NCBI GenBank assembly: GCA_008690995.1
Contig: VRMN01000001.1
Span: 1,736,001-1,800,000 of the forward strand
DNA length: 64,000 bases
Origin: Porphyridium purpureum
Lineage: Eukaryota > Rhodophyta > Bangiophyceae > Porphyridiales > Porphyridiaceae
Reading direction: 5' to 3'
In this document: piece by piece, positions 9,155 to 18,402 of the stretch
Numbering within the stretch: the stretch's first letter is position 1
How the letters are laid out: each line of letters begins with the position of its first letter
Translations under genes and position numbers: made by a program
Notes under the pieces: generated by a model
Told to the model about the DNA's origin: nothing
Databases searched by the model: none
Seen by the model: the letters and a program-made list of their open reading frames with translations, nothing else

Positions 9155-11083
9155 ATGGGAGTGACGGGATTGCTCAAGGCCGTGCACGATGGAGCGCGCA
9201 GCGCGCATATGTCAGAGTTTGCTGGAATGACGGTGGGCATCGATGGGTATGGGTGGATGTACAAGGGCGCGTTCGGCCAGGCGCGCGCCATGTATGTGGA
9301 CGGGCGCATGGACGCGTTCGTTCGGTATTTCATGGAGCGCATCGAGATGCTGAGGTTCTTCAAGTGCGTCCCGCTGGTGGTGTTTGATGGCGATGACCTC
9401 CCGCTCAAGGCAGCCGAGAACGCCCAGCGCGGCCAGCGGCGCGCAGAGAATCGCGCGTTGGCCGCGCAATGCCTCGCGGCAGGTGACGTGCACGGTGCGG
9501 AGAAGTACTTCCAGCGCTCAATTGATGTGACTCCCGAGATGGTGCAGATCCTTATTCTCGTTTTGAAGCAGCAGAATGTTCAATTCGTTGTCGCGCCGTA
9601 CGAGGCCGACGCACAGCTTGCCTATCTGGCCCGAAGTAACAAGATCCAGCTCGCCATTACAGAAGACTCCGATCTGCTGGTCTATGGAGCACCAATGGTT
9701 TTGACAAAGCTGGAGCGCAACGGCCAAGGTACGCTCATCGAGACGTATAAGCTGCAGGCACGGTGCAAAACCATCCGCTTGGACAGCCTGAACCTCGACC
9801 AATTTGTATATATATGCGTCATGGCCGGGTGCGACTTTTTCTCAGGTATTCCCGGATTGGGCGTGACCAAAGCGGCGGCGTTCGTCAGAAAGTATCAACG
9901 TATAGAGCGCATTCTGCATGTGCTGCGAACCTGCGGAAGCTACAAGCTCCCGCCGGACTTTGAGCTCGCGTTTCGACGAGCATGCATGATTTTCCGGCAC
10001 CAGCGCGTCTTTGATGCCGCTGCGGGGCAAACCGTATTGCTTGCTCCGATAGAGCAATCTCTGGGACAACTGCTCATGGAGTCGGAGTTGGAGCAAGGTC
10101 TTGACTTTCTCGGCCCGCACATTGACGCGTCCGTCGCGCAGGCCATTGCGCGAGGAGAGCTGAACCCATTGACGCGGCAGCCCTGGACGCCCCTCACTGT
10201 GAACATTAGCAAGAATCCTGCCGAAAGCACCACCGTGAAAGAAATACCGAGACCTTCTGCATCGACGCCACAGATTTACTCCGCGTTCAAGCGCGTCAAG
10301 CGCCAAGCTGAACGAGGCAACATGACTGTGGCTTTGCCAGGCTCTCAAAGTATAATTTCACCCATGACGCCGGTGCCTGAGCAGCTGTCGCAGCAAGTCC
10401 GCGGAAGTAACGAAACCGGGATAAAATCGGGAGCTGTGCGAGTGCAACAGAGTCGCTCCCCGACCCGTCTAGAAACATTTTTGGCGAGGCGTCCACGAAC
10501 GTCTACTTCAGGATTGCGCAAAAGCTTGGCGCCTTCGCGAAAAGGTATGGGCAGTCGTCCTTCTGAAGCAGTGGTTGTAGGCGCTGGGGCGGCCAGCCCT
10601 CAAGTGACAGTCATTTTGAGCGATGATGATTTTGATGATGACGAAGGCGAGGCCGATGGCCGCGGCGCTAAAGCTACATCAGGCACGAGGAGAAAAGTAT
10701 TGTCCGCTGAAAGAGACTGCGGGGAATCGCCCTGTGATATTACCGACTTTCCGCATTGCGAGCGACGCGGGGCTGATGAGTCATCGACGGGTGACCGCAA
10801 GCGCGCGCGAGTGAGCATGGCTTGCGCGCCCGTCGCCGGCGATGTGAACGGTGCGGTGAGCTTAAACCATCTAGGTACTTTCGAGTGCTCGAGAGGCCGC
10901 TTGACCTCTGGAAGTATTCAGCCGCGTCATGGCTCCCCGTTGGCAACCCCGGTGACTGTTATAATTGCGGAAACTCCAAGCGACGATGAAAAGGCGAGAA
11001 AACGCTCGCTTGATGGACCTGCACTAGCATCCGCGCAGAAGCGTTTTCTGCGTACTTTTGAAGCGATTCAGAATGGATGGTAA
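9155..11083 (+). CDS. EXO1: EXO1, 5'-3' exonuclease of the XPG/FEN1 family
   Basis: 642 residues. EXO1 resects DNA 5'-3' in mismatch and double-strand-break repair. The protein opens with the family start MGVTGLLK, and acidic metal-binding residues are present at D30 (GIDGYGW), in FDGDD, in YEADAQLAYL, in TEDSDLLVYG, and in GCDFFSGIPGLGV, which also starts the helix-two-turn-helix. The catalytic core covers about residues 1-350. The rest is disordered, with a C-terminal acidic patch VTVILSDDDFDDDEGE that looks like a SUMO-interaction motif; this is inference. One ACTGTAC copy lies at 8974-8980 in the 246-base spacer after RAD17. The two genes are both in DNA-damage pathways and lie in the same direction. 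Confidence 0.92.
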   Translation: MGVTGLLKAVHDGARSAHMSEFAGMTVGIDGYGWMYKGAFGQARAMYVDGRMDAFVRYFMERIEMLRFFKCVPLVVFDGDDLPLKAAENAQRGQRRAENRALAAQCLAAGDVHGAEKYFQRSIDVTPEMVQILILVLKQQNVQFVVAPYEADAQLAYLARSNKIQLAITEDSDLLVYGAPMVLTKLERNGQGTLIETYKLQARCKTIRLDSLNLDQFVYICVMAGCDFFSGIPGLGVTKAAAFVRKYQRIERILHVLRTCGSYKLPPDFELAFRRACMIFRHQRVFDAAAGQTVLLAPIEQSLGQLLMESELEQGLDFLGPHIDASVAQAIARGELNPLTRQPWTPLTVNISKNPAESTTVKEIPRPSASTPQIYSAFKRVKRQAERGNMTVALPGSQSIISPMTPVPEQLSQQVRGSNETGIKSGAVRVQQSRSPTRLETFLARRPRTSTSGLRKSLAPSRKGMGSRPSEAVVVGAGAASPQVTVILSDDDFDDDEGEADGRGAKATSGTRRKVLSAERDCGESPCDITDFPHCERRGADESSTGDRKRARVSMACAPVAGDVNGAVSLNHLGTFECSRGRLTSGSIQPRHGSPLATPVTVIIAETPSDDEKARKRSLDGPALASAQKRFLRTFEAIQNGW

Positions 11084-11170
11084 ATTGGATCCGCGTTCGA
11101 TGTGCCTCGGGGTCTTGTTCCATATCTATTGCGCGCTGGTAAAAACTATTCCTTCTCCCCCCCTCAGAGA

Positions 11171-11875
11171 CTAGAAGAGACCGCCGAAGCCCATGTCATC
11201 CCAGCCGAGCTTCGCCTGAATATCCTGGATGCGACTCTTGTTCGTGTTCATGTCCCCGATGGGCTGCTGCAGGGGGTATATGTACGTAACGCTGCGACCA
11301 CAGCTCTTGAATAGTACCAGTTTGTCGGAGGCATCCAGCACGAATTCAAGATCGTCGACAGAGCGAGGGAAGAAGCCCGGCACCTCTGCATGTAGGTAGG
11401 TATCGCTAAATTCAACGACCTTGGCGCCCGGTAGATTTTGGACCACGCTGTGCAGTGATTCCCAGGCAATCGCTGGATTACTCGTCTCCGGTTCGAACGT
11501 CCACGGCGAAAGGAACTTGGAGGGATTCTTCACCGAGCTCGAGCTCACGCAATTCTGATCCGCGCGGCACTCACTGAGGCGTGCACGGGGCTTGGCAACG
11601 ACACCTTCTGCATGAACCGGGTGAATCGGTGAAAGCGCTTCTTTCTCCCAAGCAAACAACAGCGATAACGTCACACCCAAAGAGGCCGCGATCACATTCC
11701 TTCGCAATCTATTCCCTTGCCCACCCGTGTGCGACAAACTGTCGCGCATGCACATCGGCATCTTTGACCCATGTCGATGATGATACTGCCTGAGGCATTG
11801 ACGCAGCGGCACGGGCCCGGCAGCGAACGACGCCATGCGTAAATTCGACTTCTCTCTAAACTGCCACACAAACAT
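11171..11875 (-). CDS. DUF1499 protein, probably thylakoid lumen
   Basis: 234 residues from the ATG at 11875; a second in-frame ATG at residue 14 could also be the start. The N-terminus looks bipartite: a basic Ser/Arg/His-rich stretch, then a twin-arginine signal LRRNVIAASLGVTLSLLFAW at about 58-77, with VHA as a plausible cleavage site near residue 90. That arrangement fits passage through the plastid envelope and then the thylakoid membrane by the Tat route. The mature part shows the DUF1499 pattern, with CVSSSS and then VVEFSDTYLHAEVPGFFPRS and the end segment SRIQDIQAKLG. The family's molecular function is unknown. Confidence 0.7.
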   Translation of the reverse strand: MFVWQFREKSNLRMASFAAGPVPLRQCLRQYHHRHGSKMPMCMRDSLSHTGGQGNRLRRNVIAASLGVTLSLLFAWEKEALSPIHPVHAEGVVAKPRARLSECRADQNCVSSSSVKNPSKFLSPWTFEPETSNPAIAWESLHSVVQNLPGAKVVEFSDTYLHAEVPGFFPRSVDDLEFVLDASDKLVLFKSCGRSVTYIYPLQQPIGDMNTNKSRIQDIQAKLGWDDMGFGGLF

Positions 11876-11939
11876 AGTTCAGGAGGTGATTGCGTTCAAA
11901 GCTTGTCCCTGGTCCAGGCAGAATGCAGCACTTTATTTG

Positions 11940-12632
11940 TCAGAGAAGTAGATCGCAGACTTGGTCCCAGCTGAAGACGCGCTGGATCGGCAACCGATCC
12001 TCCTGGTTGCTCAGCTGGTCGAGCTGTGCCGTGGTACCATCTTTGTTCCACGGATACTTTCCATCAAGATCAAAAAGCAGAACGCGGATGCCGCTGCTCG
12101 CACACTGTTTGGCGTATGTGAGATTGTCGTCGATAATAGTGGTGGCGCCAACCGCTTTGCAGAGCTCCGGTTTCGAGAGCTTCTGACCGGTAAGGCCCCA
12201 GTGATTTCCGAACACCACTTGATCAAACACGGCGGGGAAGAACTGATCCAACCATGCGCGCGTCTCTTTCTCAATGACGAGCTGGCGCGATGTGACCACC
12301 ACCAATCGGTACTTTTCTCTGAGCCGCCCAATCCCATCCATGGCACCAGGAACCACACGAATGTTCAGAAAGTGTGGCGAACCAAAGAACTCGTGCACTT
12401 TTATCTGAGCCTCCAAGTTGGTGCCACCCCACACCTCAGAGAACACGTACGAATGAAACGACGACACGCTCAGCATCTCCGCGTTTCCACTTGCGGCGCC
12501 ACCCACATTCTCCGACTCGCTAGCTGTGCAAGGACCATATCGCTCGTTGTGGAAAGCGCACAGTGCTTCCACAAACTCGCAAAGCACTTCATCCAGATCC
12601 ACGGCCAGTGTCTCTCGCTCTTCTGTACACAT
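11940..12632 (-). CDS. HAD-superfamily phosphatase-like protein
   Basis: 230 residues. The nucleophile motif is VDLDEVLCEF at about residues 10-19 (D-x-D). Motif II is the serine in VVVTSRQ at about 116, and the acidic motif IV is TIIDDN near 168. The insertion between motifs I and II (a mostly helical cap of the C1 type) includes SFHSYVFSEVWGG. The layout resembles small plant and algal HAD proteins related to 5'-nucleotidases; substrate is unknown. No targeting sequence is visible. It lies 64 bases upstream of the DUF1499 gene in the same direction and diverges from the NUMOD3 gene. Confidence 0.65.
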   Translation of the reverse strand: MCTEERETLAVDLDEVLCEFVEALCAFHNERYGPCTASESENVGGAASGNAEMLSVSSFHSYVFSEVWGGTNLEAQIKVHEFFGSPHFLNIRVVPGAMDGIGRLREKYRLVVVTSRQLVIEKETRAWLDQFFPAVFDQVVFGNHWGLTGQKLSKPELCKAVGATTIIDDNLTYAKQCASSGIRVLLFDLDGKYPWNKDGTTAQLDQLSNQEDRLPIQRVFSWDQVCDLLL

Positions 12633-12958
12633 GGCCTACCGATTACGCCGCGAGTGATGGTCCGCGCCTCTATCTCATGCGCATGCGCTCCACTGACGAC
12701 GCCGACGCCTGCGACCTTGCTTTCTCGCTTTCTCGCTTTCTCCCTCGACATTCTGTTTCGCCCCTTCGACCGTTTGGAAGAAAGCCGGTAAACCGATTGT
12801 CATCAAACAAGGGTAACCGATAGACCGTTAGACTGTTAAGCCGTTAAACCGTTCTGGACCTGTGGCGCGCCGCGCGTCGACGCGGAACGTGAAGTGGCGC
12901 AGCTCGCCGCGACCTAGTCAGGAATACAGAGCTCGCGTGAGCTCAGCTGCGATTGGCG
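12633..12958. promoter_or_regulatory. divergent spacer between HAD and NUMOD3 genes
   Basis: No gene seen. A stretch at about 12785-12855 holds loosely repeated CCGTTA/ACCGTT words (for example ACCGATAGACCGTTAGAC and GCCGTTAAACCG). No GTACAGT copy lies inside the spacer. Its role is not evident. Confidence 0.3.
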
Positions 12959-14068
12959 ATGAACTTTGGATCGGACAAGTCCTTAGATGGCAGCCGCAAT
13001 GCGAGACTAGATATGGCATTCATCCCAAATGGATGCCTTGCGCTCCGGCAAGGGCATTTCTTGTTTGAGGTGGCGCTCATGTTTCCCACACGCACGCGCC
13101 AAACATGTTCATTGGACGTTGTTGGCAGTACACGTTCCGTAGCCGCCGTAGAAGCTGGCGACCAGAGCGACGGCCGCAAAGAAAAGCGTTCAAACGCGCA
13201 GCGTGTTTTCTCGGAAGGGCATCGAGAGAAGATCAGTATTGGCTTGCGACGTTACCACGCCCAACGGCGTGCCAAAATGGGAGACACAGATGAGACTATC
13301 GCGCGTGCGGCAGGTAATACGATCGCTCATGACGCAAGTGCGACGTTTCCTGCTTCTACTGTCGATGTCGAGCTCCGTCATGACCGGGTTTACCTGAAAT
13401 CAGAGCCAGAAAGACGACAAACTCGGCTCTCTTCGCATTCCAAACCAAAGAAACAAGCCAAGCCGCGCCGCGCAGCCATGTCTGAAGAGACACGCAGGAA
13501 AATAAGCCACCGCGTGCAGCAGTACTATTTGGAAAATCCAGACGCGCGAGATCAGCGCAGACGAAACAAAACTGGCGCCTTGAACCCCATGTTCAACCGC
13601 AGACATAGCGCGGCAGCTCGGGCCAAGATGCAGGCGCAGAAAAGGGGATCCAAGAACCCGAATTACGGTAAGCAACTCGATGCACAACACCGAGAACGAA
13701 TAAGTGCCGCCATGAGGCTCGCGTGGGAGAGACGGCAAGCGAGCACAAGCACATCAAAGCAGGCAACCATGGACGAGAGACTGGAGCAGTATAAGAGGCG
13801 CACTCGTGTTCAGAATCGGCAGATTGAGGCCATGGTGACTCAAAATAGCGGTACGCAGAAGGGAGTCGTTCAGGTGAAGCCGCGCCTATCACCAACGGAG
13901 CAACGTTCGCGCGGAGCTAGCAGAAGCGCCAAGCACAGCGCTCTCGCGCAGACCTTGCCAAAGTTTGTGGTCTCGTTGTCCCCAGACTCTCACGATAGAA
14001 CGAAAGAGGATGTTTCGGAACCGCATCGCCGCCTCGCATTGTTGCTGGAACAAATACGATCCAACTAG
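12959..14068 (+). CDS. NUMOD3-repeat DNA-binding-like protein
   Basis: 369 residues if started at the ATG at 12959; later in-frame ATGs (near 13013 and 13079) would give shorter products. Two clear NUMOD3 motifs lie at about residues 206-250: GALNPMFNRRHSAAARAKM and GSKNPNYGKQLDAQHRERI. Two more helical units of the same kind, EGHREKISIGLRRY near 85 and SEETRRKISHRVQQYY near 175, lack the N-P-x-[FY]-G loop. NUMOD3 modules are known as DNA-binding parts of homing endonucleases, but no GIY-YIG or HNH nuclease core is visible here. The protein is very basic. A DNA- or RNA-binding role in the nucleus or an organelle is inferred. Confidence 0.6.
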   Translation: MNFGSDKSLDGSRNARLDMAFIPNGCLALRQGHFLFEVALMFPTRTRQTCSLDVVGSTRSVAAVEAGDQSDGRKEKRSNAQRVFSEGHREKISIGLRRYHAQRRAKMGDTDETIARAAGNTIAHDASATFPASTVDVELRHDRVYLKSEPERRQTRLSSHSKPKKQAKPRRAAMSEETRRKISHRVQQYYLENPDARDQRRRNKTGALNPMFNRRHSAAARAKMQAQKRGSKNPNYGKQLDAQHRERISAAMRLAWERRQASTSTSKQATMDERLEQYKRRTRVQNRQIEAMVTQNSGTQKGVVQVKPRLSPTEQRSRGASRSAKHSALAQTLPKFVVSLSPDSHDRTKEDVSEPHRRLALLLEQIRSN

Positions 14069-14206
14069 TCCCTGGCTGACTGGCCCTTTTTGCCAAAGGC
14101 ATGCGGTTTCTACGATGCATGGCGTACTCTCTTTTTTGGATGACCTCCCAGCGGCCGTGGACTTTACGTCGTATTACGTCGTTCGCATTCCCTATTCAAT
14201 CTCATG

Positions 14207-15628
14207 TCACATTATAGTACACTTGCTCGCTGTGCTCTTATTTTCTTGTTCTGGTAAGGAAAGTGAGCTCTGCGCGAAGGACGGAGACACGTTTGCATCC
14301 AAAGATGTAGAGTTGAATAGGTCCGCTTCGTTCTCATACATGGCCGAAAGTATGCGGGTGATTTGCGGCTCCCGCAGCACCGGCTTCACCCAATCATCCC
14401 TGGGATCCATCGGGGCACTCTTGATGAAAGGATGAGAAAGGCAGTCTCTTATGTTGTATCTGGCCTCAAAGTCCCTTTCCATCATGTGTCGAATGAGGTC
14501 GGCTGCTTGTTCATCGACGTAATCTGGGATCTCGTATTCGGCCTGTCCGATCTTGGCAAATAATTGGATCAAGTTCTGCGCCTCAAAGGGTACCGTACCC
14601 GTCAGCATGAAGAAGAGAGTCACACCCGCTGCCCATACGTCCACTTTCATCCCAGAGTATGAGGCATCCCCGTTAGCAATTTCAGGCGACTGAAAGGCAG
14701 GTGAGCCCGTGGTACGTGAAACGTAATCTTTGGCTTCATATGTGTTCAAGAACTCGGCTACACCAAAATCGGCAATTTTGAGCTCATAGTCGGTGGTTAG
14801 CATGCAGTTGGCAGGTTTGATGTCTCGATGCACCACATTCTTGCCATGGATGTACAGAAGACCGCGTAGCATTTGGTGCAAAAAATACTGCGCCTGCTCC
14901 AGCGGTAAACGCTGATTCGGCGCTTGTTCGACAAGGTCATGCAAAGTGCAGCTGTTGGCAAGCTCCAGTACGATGTACATTTTGCGTTTTCCGTCCGGCT
15001 CGTCCAGCACTTCGAGCAACTGTATAATGTTCGGGTGTTTCTTGAGACCCTTCATGATGGTAATTTCGCGCTGAATGTCGTCGAGCCCGCCGGGGATTTT
15101 TTTCATGAAGTCTTTGTTGACGATTTTGACAGCAACAATGCGCAGCGAGCGCGAGTCCATGCCCTCTTTCACCTTTGCATGCGCCCCCTCGCCCAGTTTT
15201 GTGCCCAGCACGTAGTGGTCTACAAACTTGGGTTTGGGCAGCGAATCACCCATGCTCTGCGCGCTTCCCATGCACATAAAATTTGCCGAATCGTCATCGT
15301 CGTCCCCAAATCCAGAGCCGTCGTCGTCCTGTTCGAACACTTGCGGAGCGCCAAACAAATCATCATTCGCGTCAGACACGCGCGGTTTGGGGAAGTGCTT
15401 CTGCAGCCCTTCTGCCGTAAATGCGACCGCGGTATTGTTTACGACGACAGGATACCTCTTTCCTTCCATGTCGTCCATCGGGTCGCCATAGAAAATCATG
15501 GAGCTGCCGCGGACATGCCCGCTCTTCATCGCATCCGCTTGTGTGACCGTTCCCCCCACCACCACGACCGGCTGCCGCACGCCCGTTCGCGCGCGGTCCG
15601 GCGTCTGCTGCGTCTGCCTCCCATTCAT
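14207..15628 (-). CDS. STK11: LKB1/STK11-like protein kinase with C-terminal CaaX box
   Basis: 473 residues from the ATG at 15628 (upstream open codons lack ATG). The N-terminal ~135 residues are disordered and acidic. The kinase domain runs from about 138 to 400, with glycine loop GEGAHAKVKEG, catalytic HRDIKPANCML at about 263, DFG at about 285, and the LKB1-specific activation segment GSPAFQSPEIANG near 308-320. The region FGVAEF after DFG also matches LKB1 rather than other CAMKK relatives. The last four residues are CTIM, a farnesylation-type CaaX box, as at the LKB1 C-terminus in animals. LKB1 phosphorylates AMPK/SNF1 kinases. ACTGTAC at 15978-15984, about 350 bases upstream, is GTACAGT in the sense of this gene. 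Confidence 0.83.
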   Translation of the reverse strand: MNGRQTQQTPDRARTGVRQPVVVVGGTVTQADAMKSGHVRGSSMIFYGDPMDDMEGKRYPVVVNNTAVAFTAEGLQKHFPKPRVSDANDDLFGAPQVFEQDDDGSGFGDDDDDSANFMCMGSAQSMGDSLPKPKFVDHYVLGTKLGEGAHAKVKEGMDSRSLRIVAVKIVNKDFMKKIPGGLDDIQREITIMKGLKKHPNIIQLLEVLDEPDGKRKMYIVLELANSCTLHDLVEQAPNQRLPLEQAQYFLHQMLRGLLYIHGKNVVHRDIKPANCMLTTDYELKIADFGVAEFLNTYEAKDYVSRTTGSPAFQSPEIANGDASYSGMKVDVWAAGVTLFFMLTGTVPFEAQNLIQLFAKIGQAEYEIPDYVDEQAADLIRHMMERDFEARYNIRDCLSHPFIKSAPMDPRDDWVKPVLREPQITRILSAMYENEADLFNSTSLDANVSPSFAQSSLSLPEQENKSTASKCTIM

Positions 15629-18402
15629 CGAGTGCGCGCGCCTGTCCCTCCGCCGCAGATACCCAGCGGTCTCTGTCCGCCGAAACCGGACTCCAGCCAA
15701 CGGCCAAGTGCGGCCGCCCCTCACGCTCTGGTTCCGACGCGCGAGACACTACGCCCGAACACGCACGGCCTACGCTCACACAATCAAGCCCCTTGGTGCG
15801 CGCGCACGCGGCAGTCCAGTCCGACGCTGGCGGTCAGCCAAAGCCTTCGCCAACCCGCTGACTCACACACACACACACACACCACGCCACCACCAACCCA
15901 CGTCGATCCCTCTCCCCGCGTGCCCTTTCAACAAACGCTGACTGGCGGCCCAAATCCATCGCACCACAAAGGCCCCAACTGTACCGCCAGTACTCCGCAG
16001 TGAGTACAAACGGAGCGTGTTTTACTATGACGTCCGTTATTCGGTTTGGGGAGGCGGGTGCGCTTTTCCTTTCGCGGTCCAGTTCGCAACTTGCCACTGT
16101 TTATCGAGCAATAGACTGATTTAGCTTTGGACGCACCTCGACGTGCAACCAGTTGGACTCTTCCTTTCCAAACCAGCTTTGCTCTCTCCGTTCGTCTCCT
16201 TCCTCACAACTTTTACCGAAACCGCTCTGCCCGAACCGCTGTCGTGCCCTTGCGTAGGCTGACCGTGGTGCTCTCCGGAAGACGAGAAATTGCTCGCGCC
16301 TCCCTGTTCTGCTCTCCACATTCGACAGAACTTTGGGCGAAATCGAAGCGCCACTCTTCAAAATTTAATTATTATGGTTCCATTTTAAGGGCTGTCCGTG
16401 TGCCGAGTTATGCTTCAAGTTCGGCGCTTGCCGATAACTGCCACGACGCTCTACACTATCTCCCGCCAGCCCCGCCCTCGCTTTCTGATATTCCAGGGCA
16501 TGCTCCAAGGGCGCAACTTTCACGTCCCTTCGCGTTTTTCTGTTCCCAACTTTGTCCTTGAGTAGAGTTTTCTTAGCTCCAAGTCTTCTTTCTCCTGTTC
16601 TTACTGCCGCCTCTCTATTCAAGCCAGTCCTGACCGGCTGGTGCAGTTTGGGTCGTGGACTACTTTGCAGCCTGACGCTCGGGATGGGACCGCAAGACAT
16701 CAAGACGATAAATGGTGAAAATCATTGTCACTTCTCTCACAGACATCTCAAGAAACTCTAAACCTTTCTCACAATTCTGGAAAATTGAGGCCCGCGCACG
16801 GTCTTCCGCGATCGAGACAAAGCTGGACAACTCGACAAAGTCCAGCTCATTACACTTTCGCAGCAGAGAGCACGTAGGCAAGACTTCGACCCGTTCCGGG
16901 TCGAGTCGAGCGGCTGCACACGTGCATGGAGGATACGGGCACACGTTCACTGTGAATTGCGGTGCGATTGCTGTTCTTTCTTGACATTCATCTAGCCGGC
17001 GAAGTTGATCGGGGCTGACAATGCTGTGTGACTTTCGCCTTCTCCGAAGAGGACAGGAAATGTTTATCCGAGCTGTGCTTGCTTCGTCTCCGAGAACAGC
17101 TCAGAGTCTTCCCGAACCTGAAGACACGATTCGTTCGCGATGATTGGCTGCGCTGCGGACTCTATGAGTGGTGCCTAATCTGGGCCACGTCCACGCGCAC
17201 CGCAAGAACGATGGACCCGGGCGCTAGTGTGCGGAATACGGTATCGAGAAATTGCCCACATCAGCACGTCGTGAACCTCATCCATCTTCTTCCTGCCGTG
17301 ATCATGGCATCTGCTCATACCCTCTTGCACGGTGCATTGGAGCTCGCGCGGCACTGCCATTTGCGTCGTGCGTGTCTCGATTTCTTGCTCCTACCGGAGG
17401 TGACCAATTCGTGTCTGACACAGAGTGCCAACTTACGAATAGGCGCAGCACTAGAGCCGCGCGGACAGCGACCAAGAGTCGAGTAGCCGAGGCGATGTCT
17501 ACTATTTGTGGATGGCTATCAGGAACCCACTTTTGTTGTCGCACACCTGTTCACCCTTGCCCAGAAATCAAATGGACCATCTACGCCAAAGTACCGAGCC
17601 GCATCTTGTATGTACGCATGTGCAGCGCCGTTCGTCGACGACCGCTGCAATCACGCCATGGTTGTGAAGCCGGGTACCGATTGAGGCGGCGCGTCGCCTG
17701 CGATGTGCTCGCTGCGGCACACGGCGAAACCGCAGCAGCCCAAGCTCGGCAGCTGCGCGCTGAACATCTGCGCTGGACGTTGAGGTACGGCACGAGTGCA
17801 CGAGCGCATGAGTCACGTGCTAGACTGTGCGCCAGGACTGACAGTTGTCTGGAACGTTGGCGCAGTTTGTTTTCATAGCAAGCGTGGCGATTTTAGAAGA
17901 AAGTGCGCGGCAGGTTTGAGAGAGAAACGCTGACATCTGCGTGATAAGCTGGAGAAGGAGACGCAGGAGAGTGAAGATGATGATGAGGATAGATGAAGAT
18001 CAGGATGTTGACACGAGAAGGACGAAGAACATGAGCTGAGAACAGGCCACACAGAACACAGATAGGTAGCACACCGGCAAACAGAACACAGGTAGGCACA
18101 CGAGCAGAGACACGAACCGCGCATCGTCGGAAGGTTGCAGCCAGAGCGTGCATGAACTCTGAAGGAGAAGCAATTCGTGCGTGCTGTCGGCACTGCTGGA
18201 GGCGGTGGGCTCGCAGGTAGGTGTTCGAGCTGGTTGTGCGCGGGAGATTGTGGGCGTGTCGCGGCGGTTGCTTGGAGGATCATTCGTGCTGGACGTCACA
18301 CGGACGCGCCGTCGTAAGCCTCGGTTTACCAAAGCGGCGTGGTCCACTGCAGGACAGAGACGTCAGCCAACCGGTTGTGAAATATTTCGAGTCGATTGAG
18401 GG
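15629..18402. other. 2.8 kb without a recognised gene
   Basis: This is the longest such stretch in the window. It has a (CA)n run at about 15868-15890, ACTGTAC at 15978-15984, and several open frames of 60-210 codons on both strands, none with recognisable domains, signal peptides or convincing composition. No tRNA B-box (GGTTCGAATC-like) was noticed. It may hold long upstream regions for the two flanking divergent kinase genes, a spliced gene or a non-coding RNA; I cannot tell which. Confidence 0.4.

Noticed and set aside
17252-17878. 208-codon open frame in the 15.6-18.4 kb gap
   Set aside because: Arg/Cys/Ser-rich translation with no recognisable fold or motif; such lengths arise by chance in GC-rich DNA.
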